A stretch of DNA of 64,000 nucleotides from Vanrija pseudolonga (lineage: Eukaryota; Basidiomycota; Tremellomycetes; Trichosporonales; Trichosporonaceae): assembly GCF_020906515.1 (NCBI RefSeq), contig NC_085852.1:2356001-2420000 (forward strand), given 5' to 3'. The notes beneath the pieces were generated by a model. That model ran no database searches and was not told the DNA's origin. It worked only from the letters and a program-made list of their open reading frames with translations. Shown piece after piece: positions 19,529 to 30,488 of the stretch. The position numbers and the translations under genes are program-made. The stretch's first letter is position 1, and every line of letters starts with the position of its first letter.

Positions 19529-21479
19529 TTAGGCAGCTTTGTACCGCTTGACGGGCAGTTTAACAAGGAACTTGTCCGTCGGCCCCAGAGCCGAGTTCTT
19601 GATACAGCTCCAAACGTAATCGTGGGACACCGCCTGGGAGAGGGGGTGCGTCCCCTTGCGCTCCACAATATCACGATGAGCAGCCTCGGTGGCACGGACG
19701 CCGACGTCGAGGGGAAGAATGCACAGGCGCGCCGACTGCTTGTCGACAACTTCGCCGCCGAACATCTGCATTTGTCAATGATAGTCCAGGGCGACTGACC
19801 AACCTCGATGATTGTCTTGATACCTTGGCTCGTCCCCTCGAGATAGAATTTCACTGGTACTTCCTCAGAGTGCCAGAATAGCTGACGTAGTCGATTGTCG
19901 TCCGCCTGTACCTTGCGTTGGTGGTCTGATCCCTTGAGGCGGTCCTCCTCGTCGTAGAGGAGTTCGAGCTCATCGTCCTCTTCCTCAGTTAGGCCGTCTT
20001 GATGTAAAGTGCCCTCTTTGGCCTTTGCATCAGGGGGGTCGACTTTATCCTCCCCGTCATCGTCAAGTTTGCCGTATTCTGGAGGCCCATATTCATACGC
20101 TGGTTCCTCTGCCCCAGGAGTCGGGCTTGCCGAAGGAAAGGCGGGCGATGCAGGAGTGGCTGAGCTTGCAGAAGGAGAGGTGGGGGATGGGGGAGTGGCC
20201 GAGATGGCAGAGGGAATGGTGGGCGATGCAGGAGTGGCTGACCTTCCTGAAGAACAGGCGGGTGAGGCAGGAGTGGTTGGCGCTGGCGAGAGATCGCTGT
20301 CGCTTTGTGGCCTTTCATCTTCGGGCTCAGGCGTGAACAAATCCATCAGAGTTGCCTTGGGAGGATCACGATCGTGCTCCTCCTCGTGGACCGGCAGGTG
20401 TGCGGGACGTGGCTCAATTTTGAGCGTTGGGGAGAGGTCGATCTCATTCTGGGCCTGTTCATCCTCGGGCTCGGGCGTGAATAGATCCGACAGTGTCGCC
20501 TTGGGAGGCTTGTGATCAGGCTCCTCTTCGTGGACGGGTAGGGGCGGCGGACGTGACCCCATTACGAGCGCTGGGGAGTTGATGCCAAGCGGCGGCAAAG
20601 AGGAGCGGCGAGCGGCTAGGGCATCGACGCGCTGCACAGCCTCATCGGCACTGGGGATGGATTGGAGGGTGGTGGTTGCTGGGGCAGAGACGTGCGTCTG
20701 GAGGACCGGACGCGTAAGGGTAAAAGGGAGCTTCTTCCAGGGGTGTCTGCTTGGCCCAGCGGTCGTGGTTTCCTTGTGTATACCGCTGGTGTGATCAGCG
20801 CCGTTCCAAATTGCTCACCTCATCGGTGGACAGGTTTGAGACTCACCGAATCTGCCAGCCGCCGAACGCGCCCTCGATGTGGGTCGCGTCGAGGAGCATA
20901 CGAGAGTTGATGCAGGCCTGCAGCCAGCCGCGCTCAACCACCACGACAGGGACGTCGCTTCTACGTGGCTTTTGCATGGTATACTCTTGGAGGAGCGCGT
21001 CGATGCCCCAGTCATACTTGCTGCGCGGTTCCTGGACCTCACGCAGCACCGTGCACTGATAACAACAACCGCGAGGCTTGAACTGTGGGATGTGTACGAT
21101 AACGTGGGTGATCGTTGGGGCGAGCGGGTTGTACTCTACGCGTCCACCATTTTCCTGGCAGGTCAGCGCTGCCGCATGATCGCGTGTTGAGAAGCAGCCC
21201 GGCCGGCTTCAGCTACTCGAACGAGATGACGGACAGTGGGCCAGAGGTGCAGGCACCTCTGTATCGAGGCGGCACGTCTCGCCACCGTTGAGGAAGCACT
21301 CAGACCGCTCTCTTAACACGATCCAGAAGTGGGGGCAATGTCCAGCTCCATGCCCGCGGGGGCAAGTGTCAACTCACCGTGATGCGGTCCATGTCGAGGG
21401 TGCGGTCCTGGTAGTCCTTGGACTGGACGAATATGGTACACCCCTTGAAGACATTGAGGGACAGTTTATGCCGCGACAT
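19529..21479 (-). CDS. BRCT - repeat-rich linker - BRCT protein (copy J)
   Basis: Exons 21479-21378, 21154-20847, 20785-19804, 19765-19529; 542 aa. BRCT1 (about 10-135): F-K-G-C-T-I-F-V-Q, long intron (223 nt), E-N-G-G-R, strand THVIVHIP, helix ERGWLQACINS, then G-G-W-Q-I and the phase-2 intron. The linker holds two copies of a unit of about 45 residues built on L-P-V-H-E-E-E and T-P-E-P-E-D-E, then SP-rich ATPASP repeats. BRCT2 (about 440-530): VPVKFYLEG, intron, M-F-G-G, strand LCILPLD, and VSHDYVWSCI, where tyrosine replaces the usual tryptophan. Domain order and all intron phases equal those of copy G, so G and J are duplicates in opposite orientation. Confidence 0.8.
20315..20545 (-). 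repeat. Internal coding repeat in copy J
   Basis: Two tandem copies, about 20545-20450 and 20412-20315, of a unit encoding LPVHEEE, PPKATL, DLFTPEPEDE and a D-L-S-P end. They are nearly identical except at few residues, so the duplication is recent or under selection. Confidence 0.7.
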
Positions 21480-21916
21480 GATTGAGGTTGGGGGATGGTA
21501 ATGGTGTAAAGTCAAGAAACAAGTCGAGTGGATGATATTTGTGTGTGTGCAGAGTAGTTGAGTTGGTGGGGCGACGGCGCGTCGATCTACCATGTTGCAA
21601 CCCGCCAGTCGCCCCCGCCGTCGCACGTCGCGCGCGCCCCGCCACTCGCGCGCCAGTCAATCCAAACCCTTGGTTCCCGCGCCGGCGGGCCTCCACCTCT
21701 GACTATGCTTGTGAGCGGCCTCGCCACCACCCAACTGCACGCAAGCTTGCCGTTTCGCTGCAGAAGAGCAGCGCCACCAAGCAAGCTGCCCCACACGCGT
21801 TGGACAAGCAGTTGGGCCACGGTTTCACGCGTCCCGGCGAAGCCGGTTCAACTACATTGGTACATGCGTATGCTAACGGTAAATCTAACATGTCAACTAA
21901 TCAACCCGCCCCCAGG
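21480..21916. other. Promoter of copy J and 3' flank of the splicing-factor gene
   Basis: 437 bp upstream of copy J (minus strand). It has a CTC/CACAC-rich leader just before the ATG and an R-rich, GC-rich stretch near 21600-21660. No gene. Confidence 0.5.
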
Positions 21917-23268
21917 TTACGCGCTCACGGCCGGTGCGGCCGTGCCCGCCGCCTTGGGCTTGTTTGGACGTGCGCGGCCCCAAACGACCTTGGCCTTCTT
22001 GCCGTTCACCTCGACACCATCCTGCGCAGACAGACCCTCAGCTGCCCGCTCGGCCGATTGGCGATCCGTAAAGTTGAGGAATGCGACGTCTAATGGTGTC
22101 AGTGCGGGAACCTTGGGCTGGCGTCCTCTCAACTCACTGTTGGCCGCAACAATAGAGATCGAGCGTATTTGGTTCGGCTTGATAGAAGGAACAGCATCGT
22201 TCAATGCAGTGCGCACATCCGCCTCAGTGCAGGTTGGGAGACCCAGGAGGAGAAGGTTAGTCTGGGGCGTCAGCACCGTAGTCGAACGTGGCTGACTAAA
22301 CAGCCAGTGGAGTAGTTTGTCCACCACACAACACTCACAATCGTCTTGTCCTCCGGAGCCTTCAATCCCTTGCTCTCCGCGACCTTCTTGAGAATGTTCT
22401 TGGCCACAGGGTCGTTGGTTCCGTAGTACCTGTCCGAGATGTTCTGCTTGGACGTCTCGCCTTCCTTTGGTGTCTCGTGGCGGAAGGGGCACTCGGCGCC
22501 ACGCTTACAGTCTCCCTTGAGGAAGAAGGAGCAGATGTGAGGGCGATTACGCTTGTAGTGGGGGTCCGTTCGGGCAAGGTTCTTGAGCATCTCGCGGCCC
22601 GCAGCGTTGGCCACCTGCGAGTCGTATGCCTGCCCGTCGCCTGATTCCTCCATTTGTGCTTCTAGATTCTGAATGTAGTACTCTGTCAAGTGTCAGCGGC
22701 GGGACAGAACGAGTGTGGGGCTCAAACTTACGCTTGTTGATATCACTTGATGGCGCCTGGTTCTTGCGTCCTAGAGCCGCGTCGCGCACCTGCACTGGCA
22801 GGCCGTACTCCAGGTCGAGCAAGCAGGTCTGGCACACGCCCTTGATCTTGGCGCAAGTCGTGCAGATCTCAGTCTTCTTGAAGCGGCCACCCTCTCCTGG
22901 GTTCCACCTGAAGACGGTGAAGGGGCGGTTGCAGATCTTGCACTCCTGGCCGAACTCTCGCTTTGTCTGATGGTGTCAGCTCGAGCTCGGGAGTCGGGAG
23001 GAAGGTGCGGGAATCGGGCGTCCACTCACCATCCGGACATATGGGTTTGGTCCCAAGCCTTGGGCACAGTTAGTACCATCTTCGACACGCAGCACGTCAC
23101 TTACAGGTCTCGCAACTGTGGTTGTGTTAGCAGCTGTACGGGCCCCGAAGACAGCTGACTCACAGGATGGGGAAGTCTGAGCTCTCCGAGCCTACTTTCT
23201 GGGCGGAGTCAGCGCCCGTTAACAGCAACAGCTGCTCTACTCACGTTGATATCGTGCTTGGCAGGCAT
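21917..23268 (-). CDS. SLT11: Pre-mRNA splicing factor Slt11/Ecm2 (RBM22 family)
   Basis: Eight exons on the minus strand: 23268-23245, 23198-23164, 23115-23105, 23058-23030, 22966-22732, 22682-22339, 22261-22138, 22089-21917; 324 aa. The N-terminal zinc-binding module has the diagnostic series [44 protein letters not shown] and the [13 protein letters not shown] loop. A single CCCH zinc finger follows ([20 protein letters not shown]), then an RRM ending at a short A/P tail. This is the Slt11/Ecm2/RBM22 protein that contacts the U6 ISL and catalytic core RNA in the NTC-related complex of the spliceosome. Exons 2-4 are tiny (35, 11 and 29 nt), placed by conserved cysteines. Confidence 0.92.
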
Positions 23269-23664
23269 GTTGGATCGATATGCACGACGTGTAGTTGATT
23301 CGAGATGGAGTGGAGAGATGAAGAGTTGTCGTCTTGTCGTGTTGTTCCACCTTTCAGACTTTGAGCGGCAAAGTCAGTTATCGTCGATCGCGTTTATGTG
23401 GGGGTCGATTTAAAATCGGATCAGATCCCGCCTATTAGCCTTGGCTAGTAATTACAATTTGAATCCTATTTGTAATCGGCCTAATCCGACCAAACCTAAT
23501 CAAAATTGGGCCACCAGAACGGACCGACCCCGCGTGTTGCCATCTGCCTTGTTTGCCGCAACATTTACCGTTCTATCTCTGTCGACCCCTTCCCCCCCCT
23601 GCTCCGACTCTCTCCTTCCTTCCTTCTCTCTTATCATCTCTATCCCCACTCTACGCGCTTCATA
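23269..23664. promoter_or_regulatory. Divergent promoter, splicing factor / methyltransferase-kinase fusion
   Basis: 396 bp, less GC-rich than average around 23400-23500 (aatttgaatcctatttgtaat). A C/T-rich leader precedes the fusion gene start. No TATA box. Confidence 0.5.
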
Positions 23665-25925
23665 ATGGCAGCGGAGGAAGAGCTGCCCCCCAGCAAGCTG
23701 GGTACAAAGGTGAGCGCGATGGCAAACGTCAGTCATCTCCAAGCTGACCATAAGGACCACTGGGACATGGTGTACGAGTAAGTCGCGTTGTGTGAGGAAG
23801 GTCAATGGCTGACGTGCCAGGCGCGAGAATCGCGTGTTCGATGTGAGTTCAGCTACATTAATTCCTAGTTTCAGCTGACCATCAGGACATTGGAGATGAA
23901 GGCGAGGTTTGGTGAGCAGCTACCGGCAATGGACTAAGCTGACCCTCCAGGTTCGGCGAGGACAGCGTCGACAAGATGAGGGCCTGGGCACACGAGAACC
24001 TCGAGCCTTCAGCAACCCCTATCCGCGTTCTCGAATGCGGCTCGGGCAACGGCACGCTGCTACTCTCCTTCCTCACATCACCTGGGCCTGATCCTCAGGC
24101 ATTCCACCTGACGGGCATCGACTACTCGGCCGGCGCTGCCAAGCTGGGTGCGAGCGTCGAGAAGGCGCGTCGCGAGACGCTGGAGGACGAGGACGAGCTT
24201 GACGAGGACGACGTCCTCAACCCCGTCACTTGTGAATGGCGCGTTGGAGACCTTCTCCGCGACGACATCGATGAGACGTGGGATCTCGTGCTCGATAAGG
24301 GTACCTTTGACGCCCTTGCGCTCTCACAGGAACCAGTCGCTGAGGCTGGTAACCGCCTTCCCTCGCTCGTCTACCCCGAACGTGTCGCGCGGCTTGTGAA
24401 GCCTGGAGGCTTCTTCCTCATCACCAGCTGCAACTTCACCGAGGAGGAGACCAAGAGGCGGTTCACTCGCGAGGGCGTGCCTTTCACCTTCCAGTGAGTC
24501 TCAAGGTCGGGTCTCGGGCCTTGTTCTAACGCCTCCAGCTCGAGTGTCCCCCACAAGTCGTTCTCCTTCGGTGGCAAGGTCGGCCAGACGGTCTGCACGG
24601 TGGCGTTCACGAGGGACGCCGACGAGCCAACAACTGGCAGGTCGCAGTTCCTTGCCCCAGAGTCGGCGCGCGCGTCTCCCATCCCTATTGGAACACCTGC
24701 GCAGACCGGAGTCAAGGTGTTGGAGTCGCGCTGGGTGCCTCCTGTTGCGCCCCTGTATCTTTGCATCGACGTGAGTGACGCGACGCCATCCTTTCTAACT
24801 CTTCCAGTGCGGAGGTACCAAGACCGAGGTTGTCGTTGCTACCACCGACGGCATTGTGTCTCGTGCGATCAACGGCACCAGCAACATGGCCGAGGTTGGA
24901 GCTCAACGGTCATCTGAAATGTGAGACTCAGACCTTCTGTGGAAGCTGATGTCAGCATCATCGACACCGTTCTCCACGCTGTCGGTGGCATCGGCTGCCG
25001 CAAGCCTGCTCCAGGGCACGAGAGAGTCAACCCCAACGGTGGATTGGCGTGCCCAGTGGGCTTTGAGGATATTTGGATCGGGGTAGGTTGCACGTAGAAA
25101 CCGTATCTGACCTACCAGATCTCTGGCTGCGACACGCCTCTGGATCAACGGACAATGTCAGACCTCCTGTCGCCATTCTTTGGCCAGAAGGTCACGGTGC
25201 AGAATGACGCGCTCCTCCTCGGCGGTGCGATGCTATCGCTGGCGGTGCCCTGGGGTGTGGCAGTGATCGCAGGAACCGGCTCCATTGTCGTCGCTCTCGA
25301 CGTTGACAAGGATGGTGAGGTCGTCCAAGCAGCACGGCGAGGAGGTCACGGCTACCTCCTTGGAGATGACGGCAGCGCATACGACATCGGCAGGTGTGCC
25401 ATCCGCGCAGCGGTGCACACCTACGATGCGGGCGAGGAGGTGCCTGGAGGTCTCGCCGACAAGATTCGCGCACACTTTGGTGTCAGCGAGACGGGCGAGC
25501 TCCTCGGCAAGGTTCATGCGCTCGACCTCTCTGTCGACCCCGTCACCGCGACCAACGCGCAGAAGCTACGTATCTCGTCGCTTGCCCGCGAGGTACTCAC
25601 AGCGTTTGCGGCTTCCCCGCCCGACCCGCTGGCCGTCACAGCAGTCGAGGAGGCGATTGCGCCCCTCGCCACCTCGGTGGTCCGCATCGCCAAGCAGATG
25701 GCTGCGAGGCCATTGCCTGACGGCTCGAAGCGCTCCTTTGCCGACGCGGCCCTCATCATGGGTGGCGGAGTTATTCGCCAGGACGCGTACCGCGCCGTCT
25801 TCTTGAAGGTGTGCAAGGATGCTGGCGTAGAGTTTGGGCATCTGGCCGTGGTGGACGATGTTGGAGGCAAGGGCGCGCTAGGTCTCGTTGACCGTGCCAA
25901 GCGCGCTCACGGAGAGGCGGTGTAG
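23665..25925 (+). CDS. Fusion: Efm4-like lysine methyltransferase + N-acetylglucosamine kinase-like (BadF/BcrA ATPase)
   Basis: Nine exons: 23665-23709, 23755-23777, 23821-23842, 23886-23911, 23951-24493, 24539-24770, 24808-24920, 24956-25082, 25119-25925; 645 aa. Residues 1-243 follow the Efm4/METTL10 plan: LGTKDHWDMVYERE, GDEGEVWFGED, the SAM motif VLECGSGNGTLLL, D-L-V-L-D-K-G-T-F-D and a final PHKSFSFGG. Members methylate eEF1A. The frame continues without a stop through a linker (about 245-285) into a sugar-kinase domain: IDCGGTKTEVVVA (phosphate 1), NGTSN, WGVAVIAGTGS, HGYLLGDDGSAYDIG and IMGGGVIRQDAY, as in N-acetylglucosamine kinase. Exon 6, which bridges the two parts, has no ATG in any frame, so a separate kinase gene starting there is unlikely. 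Confidence 0.8.
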
Positions 25926-26087
25926 GGCGGGTCTTGTCACGACTATAACGCATAGACTGTAGAGCATGATGCATTCTGCACTCATGGGACTCCTGCCTCG
26001 CTAGGACAGACACAACACAACACGATGCATGGTTCTCTGAGTAGTATGTAGTATGCAGTCCCGGAATCTAACAACACGACCAGTCTA

Positions 26088-27769
26088 TCAACGACGCTCA
26101 AAGGCGCGGTACGCCTGGATGCCAACGACGGCGACGCCAGCAGCTGCGACCGCGGCCGTCGCCCACGCCGCGCCACCGACGACGCTCTTCTGCCACTTTT
26201 CGCGGCGCAGCGCCTCGGCGTACCCGATGTCGGGGCGGAAGGTGACCATGTCGTAGAGCGACGTCCAGCCGCGGACCTTCTTGGTCGAGAAGGGCACGCG
26301 GGGGTCGATCGCCTGCGGCGTGGAGGGGTAGACGCGCGTGAGGACCCAGTCGAGGCCGCGGCGGAGGTGGTACAGCGGCTTGAGGACCGACGAGCGCATC
26401 TCGACGTAGTTGTTGAGTGCGAGGTCGCGGATCGCGTCGAGGTCCTCAGCGCGCTCGGCGGAGAATGCGTCCAGCGCGGCACGCAACGTCGGGTCCGCGG
26501 TGCCGAGGGGCTCGTCCGTCGTGCCGGTCACGCCGTAGTTGTCAAGATATGTGCCGAGCACGCGCACGTCCTCGAGGCCGCAGTTCAGCCCCTGCCCGTA
26601 GAACGGCACCATCGAGTGGCTCGCGTCGCCGAGGAGCACGGCCTTGTCACCCAGTGTCGAAGGGTTCGCCTTGATCGTCACGAGGTTGCCGCGCGGGTTG
26701 TTGAGGAAGTCGTCGACCATCTTGTCGCCGACGATCGCGAACGCGTCGGGGAAGTACCGCGTGAAGAAGGCGGTCGCCTGCTCACGGGTACGCACCTGTT
26801 CAATGTCGGCGAACGGCGCGAAGAGCGTCAACGTGAAGCTGTTGTCCTTGTTCGGGAGGGCGATGAGCATGAAGCTCTCCCGCGGCCAGATGTGCAGGTG
26901 GTTCGGGGGCATGGCGAACTCGCCGTCCTTGGGCGGCATGTGGAGCTCGATGTATCCATGCGGGATAAAGGTCTGGGAGAAGTCGACGCGGGAGGCGCGG
27001 AGGACCTGCTGGCGCACGCGGGACCAGGACCCGTCGGCGCCGACAATGAGGTCGAATGTTGTCGTGACCGTCGTCGGCTTGGCGCTCTCTTTGACGCTCG
27101 TCGTCTCCTCGCCGATCGCGGCGCCCTTGGCCGTCGTCAAGCCATGCGCAGTGTTCTTGGCAAAGTCGACGCGGTCGAGGCGTGTGTTGAAGTGCGTCTC
27201 CACCGCGGCAGGCAGCACCTCCACCAGGCGCTGGTTGAGCACCGAGCGCGAGATCGAGTTGGAGCACTGCCCGCGCAGCGGGTCGTACAGCTGCGCCTCG
27301 GTGCGCCCGTCGACGTGGTGAATCATGCGCGAGGGCATGGGAATCGACTCGGCGAGCAGCAGCTCGGCGAGGCTCTCGTCGACCGAGGCCAGGGCCGCGA
27401 GCCCGCGGCTCGAGATGTTGAGGTTGATCGAGCGCAGGTTGGTCATGGCGATGGAGCGCCCGCGGGGGTCTGCGGTGGGTCAGCATGGCTGCTCCGGCTC
27501 ATTTGCACCCCGCGAGCTGGTACGCGTCGCGAGGCCGCTGGGCCGGGTGGCAAAGACGGTACCCCGCGGCTGTAGTAGCCACTGCCCCGCCCGCCTCGCT
27601 TCCGGCGCAACCCGGCCCGTGACAGCCAAAACTACTCACCATCCCGTCCCTCCCACAGCTCGACCTTCCACCCGCGCTGATGCAGGCTGCGCGCGGTGAG
27701 TGCGCCCACTGGCCCGCCGCCAACGACGAGCGCACGGCGCTGGCGCGAGGGGTGGGGGTCGATTGTCAT
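26088..27769 (-). CDS. BNA4: Kynurenine 3-monooxygenase
   Basis: Exons 27769-27640 and 27469-26088, 503 aa. The FAD Rossmann motif VVGGGPVGALTA lies at residues about 15-26, then RSINLNISSRG, the KMO-type NSISRSVLNQRL, LIVGADGSWSRVR, LHIWPRESFMLIALPNKDNS and the second FAD block VLLGDASHSMVPFYGQGLNCG. Near the C-terminus a hydrophobic helix (AAWATAAVAAAGVAVVGIQA) precedes R-A-F-E-R-R, as expected for the outer mitochondrial membrane anchor. The enzyme converts kynurenine to 3-hydroxykynurenine on the de novo NAD route. It is convergent with the fusion gene (162 bp between stops). Confidence 0.92.
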
Positions 27770-28463
27770 GGTGGTGGTGGGCGATGTTGTTGTTGTTGCT
27801 GCTGCTTGACAATCCCGAGTCGATGACAAACGGAAAATCGAGCACCCGAGGTATTTGTGTGAGGCACGGCGGCATGGCGCGGCGGACTCGGCCGGTTGCC
27901 ACCGCTTATCGGCGAACAGTGCCCTGACGGGTGGAGTTGGTTGGGCTGGGCGACCTGGGCTGGTTATATTCAAGTGTCTCCTTGTCGCAGTAACGCTCCA
28001 TTAGGGAGCACCAGAAGAGCACTACGATGAGGTTTTCCGAGTAATGCTTGGACGGGGGTTCGGGTTGCCGTCGCTGCAATTTCGAGCTCACTTCTGTATG
28101 CCTGGCCAGCTGCAGGAGGGGGGGTGATTTGTACAACCACCTTGTAGCTGATATATTATATAGCACCGCCTAGGTGGGCGGAATAGCAGGGGCATTACAA
28201 AAAAGTGCAAAAGCATCAGCCGCCAACAGCTGAGGGACCAGCGGGATCAGCCCACAGAGGAGAACAGGCTCCAAAAGATCAAGTACCCAATAAGAATACA
28301 AAACCAAATGCACCATAACAATAACATCACCTCTTTTTCTAATCGCCATTAGGTTTAGGTTTTGCACGTGACCCCCACACGACCTTGAACATGACGAAGT
28401 TCAAAGTTCCGAGGAGGAGATCGGCAACATCTTGACATATTACTCTCGCGACTGCAACTCACA
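27770..28463. other. Divergent promoter region, BNA4 / MTG2
   Basis: 694 bp with no gene. AT-richer sequence at 28140-28380 includes tgatatattatatagc (28150-28165), a TATA-like block. Start-proximal GTT/CAACAA repeats lie at 27788-27805. MTG2 is read to the right. Confidence 0.5.
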
Positions 28464-30219
28464 ATGGTCGCCCTAGCGCCATGTAGGGCGTGTTTGCGCT
28501 CTGTAGCATTCAGCAGAGGGCCGTCAGCACCATTGTCACGATCGGCTCGCCTCCCCGCGCAGCTCCTCACTCGCTCGGCGTCCTCTGCCAAGCCGGACCC
28601 TGCGCCGTACCACATTAACGAGGACGAGGACGACTTTGACGACGTCGTGGGCGAGATCAAGAGGAGACGGAAGCGCATGGCGGATAAACGGAATCGTCAG
28701 GTGAGTTACACGATTGGAGATGGCTAACTCCCAGGGCGGCGACTTTGTCGACTTTCTCAAGGTCCACATTCGAGGAGGTGAGCTGATCACCCGCGGGTTT
28801 GAAAGCTAACTTACAGGCAAGGGAGGCGCCGGCACTGCAGCCTTCATGCCCACGAAGCGCGGCCTCGGCCCACCATCAGGCGGAAACGGCGGACCCGGCG
28901 GCAACGTGTACATCAAGACAAGCCCCGACATCCACTCGCTCTCGACGGTGTCGAAGCGCGGCGTCGGCGGGCAGGGCGGCAACGGCGCCGGGAACCTGCG
29001 GCACGGGGGCCGGGGGGACGACGTGACTATCACCGTGCCAGTCGGAACCGTCATCCGCGAGGTGCACCGCGAGGGCGAGGCGGAGAAGACGTGGGCGGAC
29101 GAGAACGCGATGGGGCTCGAGATGGAGGAGCGGCGCGAGCGTGCCCGCGAGCGCTGGCTCGTCAAGCACCCCAACTTTGAGGCGAGCCCCCGCGATATCC
29201 GTGAGGCTGAGGCCGTGCTCCGCGAGGGTGGGCGGTGGACCCAGCGCACGCCGTCATTCGAGGACGAGCCGGCGCTCGAGCTCGACATTGCCGAGCCCAT
29301 CACCAAGCCGCTCCTCCTTGCGCGTGGAGGCGGCGGTGGCCTGGGGAACACGCACTTCGTGTCGCCTACCACTCGACACCCCCGACTCGCTAGCCGCGGT
29401 ATTATCCCGCCCAGCAGGACGTTCGAGTTTGAGCTCAAGCTCCTGGCCGATGTCGGTCTCGTGGGCCTGCCCAACGCTGGCAAGAGCACCCTCCTCCGCT
29501 CGATGACAGGCCGCCGCGCCGAGGTCGCCGACTATGCCTTCACGACGCTGCATCCGCAGATTGGCGTCGTTCGCGTGCTCAACGACGGCACGTGGGCCGC
29601 TGAGCAGGACACGCCCATCGAGGAGACGGAGCTCGAGCGCATGCTCGACGCCGAGGCGCGCATGAAGGGCGAGTACCAGCCTCTGCCTCGTGCACCTCGC
29701 GCGCGCGACCGCCGCTCTCAAGAGCGCATCCGCTTCACCGTCTCCGACAACCCTGGTTTGCTTGCGCGCGCAAGCGAAAACGTCGGCCTCGGCCACAGCT
29801 TCCTCCGGTCGATCGAGCGCTCCCTGGCGTTGGCGTACGTCCTCGACGGCCGCCACGCCGACCCTGCCGACGGCCTGCGTGTCCTCCACAAAGAGCTCGA
29901 GGCGTACAAGCCTGGCCTTGCGGCGCGTGCGCGTCTGATCGCTCTGAACAAGACCGACGGGCAGGAGGACGAAGCGATCGCGGAGAAGGTCGAGGGCCTG
30001 CGCCGTGCCGCCGAGGAGATTGCCCAGGCTGACGGGACTGCCCCACCCGTGGTGCTCGTCGTCAGCGCCAAGTTCGGCACTGGAATGGACAAGGTTGTTC
30101 ACACCCTTGCTGATGCCGTCGGCGCTGCGCGTGAGAAGATCGAAGCGGCCAAGGCCAAGCCTGCTGTGAGGCAGGTTGAGGAGGAGGAGCCGGAGGAGAA
30201 GGAGGCCGATCTTTTCTAG
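28464..30219 (+). CDS. MTG2: Mitochondrial Obg-family GTPase
   Basis: Exons 28464-28700, 28735-28777, 28817-30219; 560 aa. The first 40 residues are basic and S/R-rich with no acids until about residue 45, a mitochondrial targeting pattern. The Obg fold follows, recognised by glycine-rich strands (VHIRGGKGGAG, PSGGNGGPGGNVYI, ARGGGGGLGN), with a charged insertion of about 90 residues that bacterial Obg lacks. The GTPase domain has G1 GLPNAGKST at about residue 309, the conserved YAFTTLHP switch, G3 DNPGL and G4 NKTD. Mtg2 supports assembly of the mitochondrial large ribosomal subunit (family knowledge). The C-terminal end is rich in E. Confidence 0.92.
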
Positions 30220-30488
30220 TCTGTCTCTGAGGGTTCCAGACAAGACATATCAAGCATAGCATCCCCACTCTGTAGCGCATCACCTTGCATGGCATGCATA
30301 TCATGGCACCTGTGCTTGAGACCGGTCTCGGCGAGGTTGATAGCCACTGGCTGCATTCGGTGACGGCGATGACGGAGGCAAATCACCGCCTCCACTTTTG
30401 CCACCCAACAATGCGATTTCATCTTTGTGCCAGCCTCCACTGTTGCTCTTCCTCTCCATCCACCTCAAACTCACCTCGACCACGCAAC

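Noticed and set aside
24772-25118. Separate N-acetylglucosamine kinase gene starting near 24900
   Set aside because: It would omit the phosphate-1 loop (IDCGGTKTE), which is split across the 24771-24807 intron; the bridging exon has no ATG.
26367-27575. Long open frame (402 codons) on the plus strand, R/V/H/A-rich
   Set aside because: Lies antisense to the well-supported kynurenine 3-monooxygenase exon; composition reflects GC-rich third positions of the real gene.
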